From NCBI GenBank assembly GCA_900163555.1, contig FUHX01000072.1, forward strand, positions 1-64,000: DNA of 64,000 bases, in the 5' to 3' direction. Of the stretch, positions 44,358 to 53,520 are shown piece after piece. The notes beneath the pieces are model-generated. The model was not told the DNA's origin. It saw only the letters and a list, made by a program, of their open reading frames with translations, and searched no databases. Within the stretch, counting starts at the first letter, position 1. Every line of letters starts with the position of its first letter. The stretch comes from Actinomycetales bacterium JB111 (GTDB taxonomy: Bacteria; Actinomycetota; Actinomycetes; Actinomycetales; Actinomycetaceae). Both the position numbers and the translations under genes were made by a program.

Positions 44358-45044
44358 ATGGCTACCCACCTCATCACCGGCGCCGGCTCCGGCATCGGCC
44401 TCACCCTCGGCCACCGACTTCTCGACCGCGGCGACGACCTCGTCCTCGTCGCCCGCAGCGCCGAGCGCGCCGACGAGCTCGAGGAACTGCTGCCCGGTTC
44501 GCGCGTGCTGGTCGCCGACCTCGATCGCCCGAGCGGGATCGAGGCGGCGCTGGGCGGCCGCCTGCCGGAGCGGCTCGACTCCCTCGTGCACGTCGCCGGC
44601 GTCGTCGACCTCGGGAACGTGGCAGACCTCCCGGTCGGCCTGCTCGAGCGGCAGCTCGCGGTGAACGTCGCCGCCCCGACCGAGCTGACCCGCCTGGCGC
44701 TGCCCGCGCTGCGGGCGGCCCGCGGCGCCGTCGTGTTCGTCAACTCCGGCGCAGGCCTGCACGCGAACCCCGGGTGGTCGGCGTACGCCGCCTCGAAGCA
44801 CGCGCTGCGCGCGGTCGCAGACTCGCTGCGCGCCGAGGAGTCGCCGAACGGCGTGCGGGTCACGTCGATCTACCCGGGCCGGACGGCCACGCCGATGCAG
44901 GCGCGGGTCCACGAGCAGGAGGGCAAGGACTACGACCCCGCGAAGTACATCGACCCGGACACCGTGGCGAGCACGATCCTCACGGCGCTCGACCTGCCGA
45001 GCGACGGCCTCATCACGGACCTGTCGGTGCGCCCGGGGGTCTGA
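44358..45044 (+). CDS. Short-chain dehydrogenase/reductase
   Basis: Classical SDR of 228 residues with the nucleotide motif TGAGSGIGLTLG (residues 7-18), DL at the second strand (VADLDRPS), the NAG-equivalent VHVAGVV, catalytic Ser in FVNSGAGLHA and the catalytic YAASKHA (Tyr/Lys). Two proline/glycine-rich segments (YPGRTATPMQ) follow, as usual. It is probably NADP-dependent, as an Arg follows the second strand in LVARSAERA. The substrate is not predictable. ATG lies 13 bp after an AGAGTAGGG that could be promoter or Shine-Dalgarno. Confidence 0.87.
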   Translation: MATHLITGAGSGIGLTLGHRLLDRGDDLVLVARSAERADELEELLPGSRVLVADLDRPSGIEAALGGRLPERLDSLVHVAGVVDLGNVADLPVGLLERQLAVNVAAPTELTRLALPALRAARGAVVFVNSGAGLHANPGWSAYAASKHALRAVADSLRAEESPNGVRVTSIYPGRTATPMQARVHEQEGKDYDPAKYIDPDTVASTILTALDLPSDGLITDLSVRPGV

Positions 45045-45053
45045 CCGGGTCCC

Positions 45054-45797
45054 CTACTCCCAGGACCCGAGCGGCCGGCGGTCGAGGGCAGCGACCTCGA
45101 CGTTGTGGTCGACGATCCCCCGGCGCCGGAGAACCTGGAGCAGGTACGCGCGCGAGTCGAGCAGCGCCGTCATCTCCCCCGGGGACAGCGCGCTGATCGC
45201 GGCGCGCGAGACGGGCGGCCCCACGGGTTCCTCGGGGGGCGTCACGGCGCGGCCCGCCACGAGCATGCCGACGGCCCCCGCGGCAATGGCCAGCACGAGC
45301 GCGACGACGATCGGCGCGATCCGCGCGTCGAACCCGTCGGGCAGGTAGACGTGGCGCCGCTGCACGATCTGCCACAGCGCGAGCACGGCGAGGATGCCGA
45401 TCCCGACCGGGAGACCCATGGGGAAGCTCTCCCGCCCCCGATCGCGACCCCGCAGCCCCCAGGCCAGGAGGACGAGCGCCTCGAGGGCCGCGACGGAGAA
45501 GCACACCGCGCCCATCCAGAGGCGGACGTCCGTGTCCAGGTCGATGCCGAAGATGCGGACGACGCCGTCCTGGACGAACGTGGCCGACTCGATGAAGGCG
45601 ACCAGGCCGGCGATCGGGACGAGCAGGAGGACGATCACGAGGATCACGCCGCCGATGCCGAGTCCGCGGCCGCGTCGCTCCGGCCCGCCGGGGATGCCGG
45701 CGGCGAGGACCCGGTCCTCGATCTCGCTGAGCCCGGTGAACTCGCTCGCGGAGACGGACTCGGCCCACCGGACCGGGGAGACGCTGTTCGGTTCCAT
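45054..45797 (-). CDS. Membrane protein of unknown function with several helices
   Basis: The 247-residue product has a polar N-terminus (about 45 residues), a helix GVILVIVLLLVPIAGLVAFI, a second near LWMGAVCFSVAALEALVLLAWGL, a third and fourth around PVGIGILAVLALW and IVVALVLAIAAGAVGMLV, and a cytoplasmic C-terminal part (LSPGEMTALLDSRAYLLQVL). I do not recognise a family. An upstream in-frame ATG (45806) would add three residues, but its GGAAGG is too close; the chosen ATG has it at nine bases. Converges on the SDR gene. Confidence 0.7.
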   Translation of the reverse strand: MEPNSVSPVRWAESVSASEFTGLSEIEDRVLAAGIPGGPERRGRGLGIGGVILVIVLLLVPIAGLVAFIESATFVQDGVVRIFGIDLDTDVRLWMGAVCFSVAALEALVLLAWGLRGRDRGRESFPMGLPVGIGILAVLALWQIVQRRHVYLPDGFDARIAPIVVALVLAIAAGAVGMLVAGRAVTPPEEPVGPPVSRAAISALSPGEMTALLDSRAYLLQVLRRRGIVDHNVEVAALDRRPLGSWE

Positions 45798-45875
45798 CGC
45801 CGCCATCCTTCCAGGGTTCGTCGGCGACGGCGGGCTCCCGTCGCCCACCGGGGCGCCTCGACTAGCCTCGGTGCC

Positions 45876-46712
45876 GTGCAGCGTCCCGCGGTCCTCGCCC
45901 TCGGGCCCCTCCTCGCCCTGGTCGCGGCCGGGTGCTCGTCCCCCGACGACGACGCCTCGCCCGGGCGGGCCCCCTCCCCCGCCGCAGCGTCCGACGGCGC
46001 GTCGTTCGCGCCCCCGCCGTCGGGCGGCTTCGACTACCAGCTCGGTGGCCCGTACGACCCGCCGGACGGCACGGAGATCGTGGTGCGCGACAGCACTGCG
46101 GAGCCCGCCGACGGCGCCTACGGCGTCTGCTACGTCAACGGCTTCCAGTCCCAGCCGGGCGAGTCCGAGGACTGGGGCGACCTCCTCCTGACCGGCGACG
46201 ACGGCCCCGTTGCCGACCCCGACTGGCCCGACGAGTTCCTCCTGGACACCTCGATCGAGGTGAACCGGGAGGCTATCGCCGGCCGGTTGATCGCCGTCGT
46301 CGAGGGGTGTGCGGACGCCGGCTACGAGGCGGTCGAGTACGACAACCTCGATTCCTTCCTCCGCTCCGAGGGGCTGCTCACGCCTGACGACAACCTCGCG
46401 CTGGCGCGCCTGCTTATCGAGGCCGCGCACGGTGCCGGGCTCGCGGCCGGGCAGAAGAACGCGCCCGAGCTCGCCGACGCCGGTGCGGCGGCCGGCTTCG
46501 ACTTCGCGGTCACCGAGGAGTGCGGTGTCTTCGACGAGTGCGCCGACTACCTCGCGGCCTACGGGGTCGTGCTCGATGTCGAGTACACGGGCGTGGCCGA
46601 GTTCGGCGAGCTGTGCGAGTCCGGCGTTCTCCCGCCGCAGGCGGTGCGACGAGATGTGGGCCTGTCGACCCCGGGCTCGTCTGAGTATGTGTTCGAGCGC
46701 TGCCCCGGCTAG
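45876..46712 (+). CDS. GH114-like secreted lipoprotein (endo-alpha-1,4-polygalactosaminidase family)
   Basis: The 278-residue product has a lipoprotein signal (VQRPAVLALGPLLALVAAGCSS; lipobox VAAGC) and then a TIM-barrel-like domain with FDYQLGGPYDPPDGTEIVVRD at its start and GYEAVEYDNLDSF (acidic catalytic-type pair Glu/Asp) in the middle. The second half has NLALARLLIEAAHGAGLAAGQKN and DFAVTEECG. These match the GH114 pattern (DUF297), whose members cut polygalactosamine. Leaderless expression is likely: the GTG lies 8 nt after TAGCCT. It converges on copB with overlapping stops (CTAG). Confidence 0.78.
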   Translation: MQRPAVLALGPLLALVAAGCSSPDDDASPGRAPSPAAASDGASFAPPPSGGFDYQLGGPYDPPDGTEIVVRDSTAEPADGAYGVCYVNGFQSQPGESEDWGDLLLTGDDGPVADPDWPDEFLLDTSIEVNREAIAGRLIAVVEGCADAGYEAVEYDNLDSFLRSEGLLTPDDNLALARLLIEAAHGAGLAAGQKNAPELADAGAAAGFDFAVTEECGVFDECADYLAAYGVVLDVEYTGVAEFGELCESGVLPPQAVRRDVGLSTPGSSEYVFERCPG

Positions 46713-48805
46713 CGCGGATTCGCGCCGGGCCGCAGGTCCAGCCGGCGAAGCAGCTGGGCGTTGAGCGCGACCACGATCGTGGAGAGCGACATGAGGATCG
46801 CGCCGACGGACATCGGCAGGACGAACCCGATCGGCGCGAGCACGCCGGCCGCGAGCGGGACGGACACGAGGTTGTAGCCGGCCGCCCACCACAGGTTCTG
46901 CCTCATCTTGCGGTAGGCCGCCCGCGACAGGTCGATGACCGAGAGCACCGACCGCGGGTCGGAGCTGGCGAGGACGACGCCGGCCGAGGCGATCGCGACG
47001 TCCGTTCCGGCACCGATGGCGATGCCGACGTCGGCCTGCGCGAGCGCCGGTGCGTCGTTGACGCCGTCGCCGACCATCGCGACCTTCTTGCCCTCCGCCC
47101 GCAGCTCGGCGACCTTCGCGGACTTGTCCTCGGGCCGCACGCCCGCGAACACGCGGTCGATGCCTAGCTCCTGTCCGACCTCGCGCGCGACCGCCTCCGC
47201 GTCGCCCGTGATCATGACGACCTCGACCCCCAGGCGGTGCAGCGCGTCGACGGCGCCCCGCGACTCCGGGCGGATGTCGTCGGCGAGCTTCAGGCCACCG
47301 ATGACGACGCCGTCCCGGAGGACGTGCAGGATGATCGCCCCCTCGGCGCGCCAGTGCTCCGCGGCCTCGATCTCCGACTGTGCGGTCTCCTCCAGCAGGC
47401 GCGGCCCGCCCACCCGGATCTCGGCACCCGCGACCGTCGCGGTGACGCCGACGGCCGGCGACGAGTGGAATCCGCCGGCCCGCTCGATCCGCAGGTCACG
47501 CTCCGCCGCGGCGGCGACGATCGCCTTCGCGAGCGGGTGCTCGCTGTCGGCCTCCGCGGCGGCCGCGAGCGCCAGGACCGCGTCCGCGTCCGTACCCGAC
47601 GACGCCTCGACCCCGACGACGGTCGGCTCACCCGTGGTGAGCGTCCCGGTCTTGTCGAACAGCACCGCGTCGACCTGACGCATGGACTCGAGCGCAAGGC
47701 GGTCCTTGACGAGGATGCCACCGCGGGCGGCGCGCTCGGTCGCGATGGAGACGACGAGCGGGATCGCCAGGCCGAGCGCGTGGGGGCAGGCGATGACGAG
47801 GACGGTGACCACCCGGACCACGGCGGAGTCGGGTGTCCCGACCGCGGTCCACACGATCGCCGTTGTCAGCGCGGCCCCGAGCGCGAACCAGAACAGCCAG
47901 GCGGCCGCCCGGTCGGCGATCCGCTGGGCGCGCGAGGAGGAGCTCTGCGCCTCGGCGACGAGGCGGTTGATGCCCGCGAGGGTCGTGTCGTCGCCGGTGG
48001 CGGTGATGCGCACGCGCAGGCCGGAGTCCGTCGCGACCGTGCCGGCGGTGACGGGGTCGTCCTCACCGCGGGCGACCGCCCGCGACTCCCCGGTGATCAT
48101 GGACTCGTCCATGTCCGCCCGGCCGTCGACGATGGTTCCGTCCGACGGGACGCTGCCGCCCGGGCGGACGATCACGACGTCGCCCACGGCGAGATCGCCG
48201 GGAGCGACCGTCACGACCTCATCGCCCTCGACCCGCTCCGCGGTGTCCGGGAGCAGCGCGGCCAGGGAGTCCAGCGCCGAGGTGGTCTGCGCGAGCGAAC
48301 GCATCTCGATCCAGTGACCGAGCAGCATGATGACGATGAGGAGTGCCAGCTCCCACCAGAACTCGAGCTCGTGGTCGACGAGCCCGAGTGTCGCCGCCCA
48401 CGACGCGACGAACGCGACCGTGATCGCGAGGGCGATGAGCAGCATCATCCCCGGCGTGCGGGCGGTCAGCTCGTCGCGGGCGGCGGTGAGGAACGGCCGG
48501 CCGCCCCACACGTACATGACCGTGCCGAGGACCGCGGCGACCCACCGCGTCCAGTCCGGCACGTCGTAGCCGATGAGCATCGCGAACATCGGGGAGAGCA
48601 CGACGACCGGGATCGCGATGACGAGGTTGATCCAGAACAGGCGGCGGAACTGGCCGACATGGTCACCGTGGCCGGCGTGCCCGCCGTGCATGTCGTGCCC
48701 CGCATGCGCGTCGTGACCCGCGTGCACGTCGTGACCGGCGTGCGTGTCGCCGTCGTGCCCGTGGTGCTCGTGCGCGTGATGCTCGTGCGCGTCCGGACTG
48801 GTCAT
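46709..48805 (-). CDS. copB: Copper-translocating P-type ATPase, CopB-like
   Basis: P1B-type heavy-metal pump of 698 residues. It has a His-rich N-terminus (HEHHAHEHHGHDG and repeats of HAGHD within the first 50 residues), the intramembrane CPH motif (VIACPHALGLAIP, as in CopB rather than CPC of CopA), the phosphorylation site DKTGTLTTGEP, TGES and [10 protein letters not shown]. It is thought to export Cu(II) or other metals. It follows copA by 12 bp, and its stop overlaps that of the GH114 gene on the other strand. Confidence 0.92.
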   Translation of the reverse strand: MTSPDAHEHHAHEHHGHDGDTHAGHDVHAGHDAHAGHDMHGGHAGHGDHVGQFRRLFWINLVIAIPVVVLSPMFAMLIGYDVPDWTRWVAAVLGTVMYVWGGRPFLTAARDELTARTPGMMLLIALAITVAFVASWAATLGLVDHELEFWWELALLIVIMLLGHWIEMRSLAQTTSALDSLAALLPDTAERVEGDEVVTVAPGDLAVGDVVIVRPGGSVPSDGTIVDGRADMDESMITGESRAVARGEDDPVTAGTVATDSGLRVRITATGDDTTLAGINRLVAEAQSSSSRAQRIADRAAAWLFWFALGAALTTAIVWTAVGTPDSAVVRVVTVLVIACPHALGLAIPLVVSIATERAARGGILVKDRLALESMRQVDAVLFDKTGTLTTGEPTVVGVEASSGTDADAVLALAAAAEADSEHPLAKAIVAAAAERDLRIERAGGFHSSPAVGVTATVAGAEIRVGGPRLLEETAQSEIEAAEHWRAEGAIILHVLRDGVVIGGLKLADDIRPESRGAVDALHRLGVEVVMITGDAEAVAREVGQELGIDRVFAGVRPEDKSAKVAELRAEGKKVAMVGDGVNDAPALAQADVGIAIGAGTDVAIASAGVVLASSDPRSVLSVIDLSRAAYRKMRQNLWWAAGYNLVSVPLAAGVLAPIGFVLPMSVGAILMSLSTIVVALNAQLLRRLDLRPGANPR

Positions 48806-48817
48806 CGCTCGTCTCCT

Positions 48818-51085
48818 CTATGCCTTGGTGACGCTCCGGAAGCCGCGCAGGCGCAGGCTGTTGCCGACGACGAAGACGCTGGAGAACGCCATCGCCGCCC
48901 CAGCGAGCATCGGGTTGAGCATGCCGAGCGCGGCGACCGGGATGGCCGCGACGTTGTAGGCGAAGGCCCAGAACAGGTTCGTCCTGATCGTGCCGAGCGT
49001 CCGGCGCGACAGCCGGATCGCGTCGACGGCCGCGCGGAGGTCGCCCCGCACGAGCGTGAGGTCGGAGGCCTCGATCGCGACGTCGGTGCCGGTCCCCATG
49101 GCCAGGCCGAGATCGGCCTGCGCGAGGGCGGGGGCGTCGTTGACGCCGTCGCCGACCATGGCCACGACCTTGCCCTCGGACTGGAGGCGGGTGACGACGT
49201 CGACCTTGTCGGTCGGCAGCACCTCGGCGATCACCTGGTCGATGCCGACCTCGCGCGCGATCCGGCGGGCGACCGCCTCGTTGTCGCCGGTGAGGAGGAT
49301 CGGGGTGAGCCCCAGGTCCTTCAGCCCGGCGACGGCCTCGGCACTCGTGGGCCGGACGGTGTCGGCGACCAGGAGGATGCCCCGGGCCCGACCGTCCCAC
49401 CCGACGGCGACGACGGTCGTGCCCTCGCCCTCGGCGCGCGACTTGGCGGCCGCGACCTCGGGCGACAGCTCCTGCGACCAGTCGGCGAGCAGCGACTCGC
49501 GGCCGACCACCACGGCGACGCCGTCGACGACCCCCTGCACGCCCTTGCCCTCGACGTTCGCGAAGTCCTCCGGGGGCGGCAGCCCGCCGACCTCCTCGGT
49601 GGCTCCCTTCGCGATCGCCCGGGCGATCGGGTGCTCGGAGGCGTCCTCCAGGGCGCCGGCGAGGCGGAGGATGTCCGCCCGCTCGACACCGGGCTCCGCC
49701 ACGACGTCGACGAGAGTCATCGCGCCGCTCGTGACGGTCCCGGTCTTGTCGAGCACGACCGTGTCGACCGTGCGGGTGGACTCGAGGACCTCGGGGCCCT
49801 TGATGAGGATGCCCATCTGGGCGCCGCGGCCGGTGCCGACGAGCAGCGCCGTCGGGGTCGCCAGGCCGAGCGCGCAGGGGCAGGCGATGACGAGGACCGC
49901 GACCGCGGCGGTGAATCCGGCGGTTGCCGGGAACCCGGCGCCGAGCCACGCGCCGAGCGTGGCCACCGCGACGGCGATGACGATCGGCACGAAGACGCCG
50001 GAGATCCGGTCCGCGAGGCGCTGGACCTCGGCCTTGCCGGTCTGCGCATCCTCGACGAGCCTCGCCATCTGGGCGAGTTGGGTGTCGGACCCGACCCGGG
50101 TCGCGCGTACGACGAGCCGGCCGCCCGAGTTGACGGTGGCGCCGGTGACCGCGTCGCCCTCGCGGACCTCGACGGGGACGGACTCGCCGGTGAGCATCGA
50201 GGCGTCGACGGCGGAGGTGCCGGAGACGACGACGCCATCGGTCGCGATCTTCTCGCCCGGGCGGACGATGAACTGATCGCCGACCTGGAGGTCGTCGGTG
50301 GGGATCCTCGTCTCGACGCCGTCGCGCAGCACCGCGACCTCCTTCGCGCCGAGCTCGAGCAGGGCGCGGAGCGCGGCACCGGCCTGGCGCTTGGAGCGCT
50401 TCTCGAAGTAGCGGCCGGCGAGGATGAACATCGTGACGCCGGCGCCGACCTCGAGGTAGATGTTCGCCGCGCCGTCAGACGGGGCGATCGTCAGCTCGAA
50501 GGGGTGGGTCATGCCGGGCACCCCGGCGCTACCGAGGAACAGCGCGTACAGCGACCAGAGCAGCGCGACGGACGTGCCCATGGAGATGAGCGTGTCCATC
50601 GTGGCGGAGCCGTGGCGCAGGTTCGTCCAGGCGGCCTTGTGGAACGGCCACGCGCCCCAGACGATCACCGGCGCGGCGAGCGTGAGCGACAGCCACTGCC
50701 AGTACGTGAACTGCAGGGCCGGGATCATCGACATCGCGATGACCGGGACGGTGAGCACGACGGAGCCGACGAGCCGGTGGCGCAGCGAGGTGAGCTCGAG
50801 GTCCTGCGCGGTCGGCCCGTCCTCCTCCGCCTTGCCCGCGGGGCGGTTCGGCCTCGGCAGGGCGGCCGTGTATCCGGTCTTCTCGACCTCCGCAACGAGT
50901 TGGGCGGGGTCGTACCCGTCAGGCACGGAGACCGTCGCCTTCTCGGTCGCGTAGTTGACCGTCGCGGTCACGCCGTCGAGCTTGTTCAGCTTCCTCTCGA
51001 TCCGGTTCGCGCAGGAGGCGCAGGTCATCCCGCCGATCTCCAGCTCGATCGCCGGTCCGCCCGTGGGCGGGGCCGAGGTGCTCAT
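48818..51085 (-). CDS. copA: Copper-exporting P-type ATPase, CopA-like
   Basis: P1B-1 type Cu(I) exporter of 755 residues. One N-terminal metal-binding domain with GMTCASC (about residue 19-25), then eight helices, the CPC motif [26 protein letters not shown] and [10 protein letters not shown]. The length and the single HMA domain fit the usual bacterial form. I start at the ATG of MSTSAPP; the upstream frame runs through the intergenic region. It lies 46 bp after the small protein gene and 12 bp before copB. It is driven from the CsoR-type promoter before copZ. Confidence 0.94.
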   Translation of the reverse strand: MSTSAPPTGGPAIELEIGGMTCASCANRIERKLNKLDGVTATVNYATEKATVSVPDGYDPAQLVAEVEKTGYTAALPRPNRPAGKAEEDGPTAQDLELTSLRHRLVGSVVLTVPVIAMSMIPALQFTYWQWLSLTLAAPVIVWGAWPFHKAAWTNLRHGSATMDTLISMGTSVALLWSLYALFLGSAGVPGMTHPFELTIAPSDGAANIYLEVGAGVTMFILAGRYFEKRSKRQAGAALRALLELGAKEVAVLRDGVETRIPTDDLQVGDQFIVRPGEKIATDGVVVSGTSAVDASMLTGESVPVEVREGDAVTGATVNSGGRLVVRATRVGSDTQLAQMARLVEDAQTGKAEVQRLADRISGVFVPIVIAVAVATLGAWLGAGFPATAGFTAAVAVLVIACPCALGLATPTALLVGTGRGAQMGILIKGPEVLESTRTVDTVVLDKTGTVTSGAMTLVDVVAEPGVERADILRLAGALEDASEHPIARAIAKGATEEVGGLPPPEDFANVEGKGVQGVVDGVAVVVGRESLLADWSQELSPEVAAAKSRAEGEGTTVVAVGWDGRARGILLVADTVRPTSAEAVAGLKDLGLTPILLTGDNEAVARRIAREVGIDQVIAEVLPTDKVDVVTRLQSEGKVVAMVGDGVNDAPALAQADLGLAMGTGTDVAIEASDLTLVRGDLRAAVDAIRLSRRTLGTIRTNLFWAFAYNVAAIPVAALGMLNPMLAGAAMAFSSVFVVGNSLRLRGFRSVTKA

Positions 51086-51131
51086 GATCGTCCTTCTCCT
51101 CTCGCGTCGTGACGTGCCATGGTGCTCAGGC

Positions 51132-51332
51132 TCAGGCTCCGGCGTCGGGCGAGAGCTCGGAGGTGCCGTCGGGCGCCGACCCGTGGTCGTCGCCGTGCCC
51201 GGTCTCCTCGTTCTGCTCCACCCAGGCGGCGACGACGTCGTCGGGCACGAGGACACCGGCGAGGCCGTAGGCCGCGCCGAACGCCACCGCCAGCCCCGCG
51301 CCGTAGAGCGCGAGCCGCGCGGGCGCCTTCAT
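51132..51332 (-). CDS. Small membrane-anchored protein in the copper operon, probably truncated
   Basis: The 66-residue product has a basic N-terminus, one helix ([23 protein letters not shown]) and a short polar tail with GHGDDHG, which could bind metal. It overlaps the copZ stop (TGATG) and precedes copA by 46 bp. From memory, similarly placed actinobacterial proteins begin with the same MKAP...LYGAGL helix and continue with a domain of 150-200 residues; that is missing here. It may be a trimmed version or a working small protein. Confidence 0.7.
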   Translation of the reverse strand: MKAPARLALYGAGLAVAFGAAYGLAGVLVPDDVVAAWVEQNEETGHGDDHGSAPDGTSELSPDAGA

Positions 51333-51541
51333 CAGACCCGCACCGCCGAGTAGCCGGCCTCCTCGACGGCGGCGAGGACCGAGGCGTCGTCCACGTCGCC
51401 GGACCCGGTCACCACGAGCCGGCCGGTCTGGGCGCTGACCTGGATGTCGGTGACGCCGGGGATCTCGCCGACCTCCTCACGGACCGACATCTCGCAGTGC
51501 CCGCAGGTCATGCCCGTCACCTTGTACTCGTTCGCAGCCAT
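51332..51541 (-). CDS. copZ: Copper chaperone, CopZ-like HMA-domain protein
   Basis: The 69-residue product is a single heavy-metal-associated domain with GMTCGHCEMSVREEV (CxxC at residues 13-16, read MTCGHC) and the family end AVEEAGYSAV. It binds Cu(I) and hands it to CopA. First gene of the operon, with GGGAGA upstream of the ATG and a promoter with two CsoR-type dyads directly before it. Confidence 0.92.
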   Translation of the reverse strand: MAANEYKVTGMTCGHCEMSVREEVGEIPGVTDIQVSAQTGRLVVTGSGDVDDASVLAAVEEAGYSAVRV

Positions 51542-51563
51542 CAGGTGTTCTCCCTCGTCTCGG

Positions 51564-51613
51564 TACCCCACTAGGGTATCTCTACACAGGAGAACGTATA
51601 CCCCTCAAGGGTA
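51564..51613 (-). promoter_or_regulatory. Copper operon promoter with two CsoR-type dyads
   Basis: Two dyads TACCC-N5-GGGTA (51564-51578 and 51599-51613) flank the promoter. On the minus strand, -35 TTGAGG lies in the distal dyad and -10 TAGAGA overlaps the edge of the proximal one, with an 18-bp spacer. The TACCC/GGGTA arms with a short spacer match CsoR-type copper repressor operators. No csoR gene is in this window. Confidence 0.8.
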
Positions 51614-51684
51614 TTCCGGCAAGGCGGTGGGCATGATGGGACACATGCGCGGGCGACGCGCCAAGCCGCGACCGAGCCGACGAC

Positions 51685-52164
51685 TCACAGCTCCAGAAGG
51701 CAGCCCTGCGCGCCGTCCGGGGCGGGCCGGAAGCCGTGCCGGGCGTAGAGCCGTGCAGCCGGGTTGCCGTCCTCGACCGAGAGGCTGATCGCGGCGACGC
51801 CTCGGGACCGGGCCGCATCGACGACTCGGCACAGGAGCAGCCCGCCGATACCCGCCCCTCGGCGCTCGGCGAGAACCCAGATGCTCAGCTCCGGGACGGT
51901 GTCCGCGACGAAGCCGTACCCGGGGTCCTCGGCGGTGAAGAAACGCAGCCAGACCACCCCCACGACCACCCCCTCGGCGTCCTCGGCGACGAGACCGAGG
52001 TCGTCGCCGCCCGGCCAGCCGTCGTAGTAGTGGCGAAGCCGCGGGTTCTCCTCGACCTCGCGCATCGTGAAGCGCGGGCCGTTCCAGTTCAGGTTCTCCA
52101 GGGTCGCCCGTGCGAGCAGCCCACGGTCCGCCGCCGTCGCGGCCCGGACGGAGCAGTGAGTCAT
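51685..52164 (-). CDS. GNAT-family N-acetyltransferase
   Basis: The 159-residue product has the GNAT fold with motif A around VLAERRGAGIGGLLLCR (acetyl-CoA pyrophosphate loop RxxGxG) and motif B SLSVEDGNPAARLYARHGF. The substrate is unknown. The ATG of MTHCSV is chosen, because GGAGG lies nine bases upstream; the in-frame GTG two codons earlier is too close. It stands alone after the copper promoter. The 230 bp between it and the MarR stop show no gene. Confidence 0.87.
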   Translation of the reverse strand: MTHCSVRAATAADRGLLARATLENLNWNGPRFTMREVEENPRLRHYYDGWPGGDDLGLVAEDAEGVVVGVVWLRFFTAEDPGYGFVADTVPELSIWVLAERRGAGIGGLLLCRVVDAARSRGVAAISLSVEDGNPAARLYARHGFRPAPDGAQGCLLEL

Positions 52165-52397
52165 GCCCACGATCCTCCCGGATGCGGAGCTTCGGCCCTA
52201 CCCCGCCTCCCAGCAGGCTCGTCCAGCGGCCCGACTCTCTGAGGAGGAGCGGCCGTCGTCCCGCGGTCCCGCCAGTACCTGAATCCGCCAGAGCGACACG
52301 CCCGGTCGGCCCCACGTCCGACCGGACGCGGGGCCACCGCCCCGGAGGGCGACGGCCCACGCGAGGATCGGGGCGCGCCCGATCGCGGAGAACGCCG

Positions 52398-53420
52398 CTA
52401 CACGGCACCCTCGTCCGTCCCGTGGGCACCACCTCCGTCATCGAGCCCAGGCGCGCCGGGGAACGGTTCACCATCCTCGTCGGTCGGCGACGCGCCGTAC
52501 GCGAGGTCCTTGAACCTCGCCAGCCGGGGGTCGGGCCCGTCCGGGAGCCCACCCTCGAGGCCCGTGATCACCTGGTCGAGCAGGTCGGCGAGCTGCTGCT
52601 TCTCGGCGTCGGAGAGCGGGGCGAACGGGTCGACCTCGGAGTCGATGGACAAGCGGTCGACCTCCTCACGGCCGGCAGCCGTCAGCTCGACCAGGCTCGT
52701 CCGGCGATCGGTGTCGTCGGGCCGTCGCGTCACGAGCTCCGCCCGCTCGAGCTTCGCCACGACCTCCGCGGCCGACTGCGAACGGATGCCAAGGACATAG
52801 GCGAGCTCCTTCTGCGAGACGGGCGAGTGCATGGCGAGCAGCTTCAGCACGCGGCCCTGACTCTCGCCCTTCGGCCCCCCGCGGCCACGGCGTCCCACCG
52901 GGTCGCGGCCCGGACGTCCCCGACGCATGAGGACCATGAGGTAGGCGAGGCGGCCACCGAGACGGAACTCGTCGTCCTCTAACTCGGGCAGACGCATCCC
53001 GCGCGGGCCGAGCGGGCCCTCGCCCCGCGGACCGCGGTGGGGACCGCCGTGAGGGCCGGGACCGTGCCACGGCCCCCCGAACGGACCGCCAGGCTCCCCG
53101 AACGGACCACCGGGCCCCCCGAACGGCCCGCCCTGCCCCATCCTGCCGCCTCGGCGGCCGCGGGCTCCCCGGTCACCGTCTCCGGGACCATCCGCCCCTC
53201 CCTCGGGGCCGAACGGCCAGTCCCCGGGTCCGCCGGGTCGGAGCGGCCGGTCGCCGGGCCCGCCGACGGGTTCGTACGGCCTCGCCTCCGGGCGACCCGC
53301 ACGCGGCTCAGCCGCCTCGGGCGGCCCGTCGGGGGCGCCGTCGGGGCGGCCAGGGTGCGGCCCGACCGGCGGCACATTCATCTCTCGCGGCTCGTTGCCG
53401 CGCTCACTTTCGCTACGCAT
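52398..53420 (-). CDS. MarR-family regulator with long Gly/Pro-rich N-terminal arm
   Basis: The 340-residue product is more than twice the length of a normal MarR protein. Residues up to about 150 are low complexity, with a GGPFGGPGGPF-type repeat and many Arg. Then follow a winged helix (HSPVSQKELAYVLGIRSQSAAEVVAKLERAELV, wing around RRPDDTDRRTSLVELTAAG) and a helical tail. The promoter just upstream carries two AGGTACCT palindromes around a perfect TTGACA, so the gene is probably autoregulated. No target transporter or enzyme is adjacent. ATG follows GGAGG at five bases. Confidence 0.82.
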   Translation of the reverse strand: MRSESERGNEPREMNVPPVGPHPGRPDGAPDGPPEAAEPRAGRPEARPYEPVGGPGDRPLRPGGPGDWPFGPEGGADGPGDGDRGARGRRGGRMGQGGPFGGPGGPFGEPGGPFGGPWHGPGPHGGPHRGPRGEGPLGPRGMRLPELEDDEFRLGGRLAYLMVLMRRGRPGRDPVGRRGRGGPKGESQGRVLKLLAMHSPVSQKELAYVLGIRSQSAAEVVAKLERAELVTRRPDDTDRRTSLVELTAAGREEVDRLSIDSEVDPFAPLSDAEKQQLADLLDQVITGLEGGLPDGPDPRLARFKDLAYGASPTDEDGEPFPGAPGLDDGGGAHGTDEGAV

Positions 53421-53446
53421 CTGGTCCTCCACTGGTTCTAATATGA

Positions 53447-53497
53447 GTAGGTACCTACACAGTAGAGTCGGGCATGACCCCATGTCAACAGGTACCT
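53447..53497 (-). promoter_or_regulatory. MarR gene promoter bracketed by two AGGTACCT palindromes
   Basis: On the minus strand, -35 TTGACA (53483-53488) and -10 TACTGT (53459-53464) are 18 bp apart. One palindrome (gtaggtacctac, 53447-53458) follows the -10 directly, and a second (AGGTACCT, 53490-53497) abuts the -35; they are 40 bp apart. This layout would allow looped or cooperative repression by the MarR dimer. Confidence 0.75.
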
Positions 53498-53520
53498 ACC
53501 TATCTCATGCAGAACGGGGT

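Noticed and set aside
47237-51112. Very long plus-strand open frame opposite copA and copB
   Set aside because: A shadow of GC-rich codon bias: the text is Arg/Gly/Asp-rich without family motifs, while both minus-strand genes have all P-type ATPase signatures.
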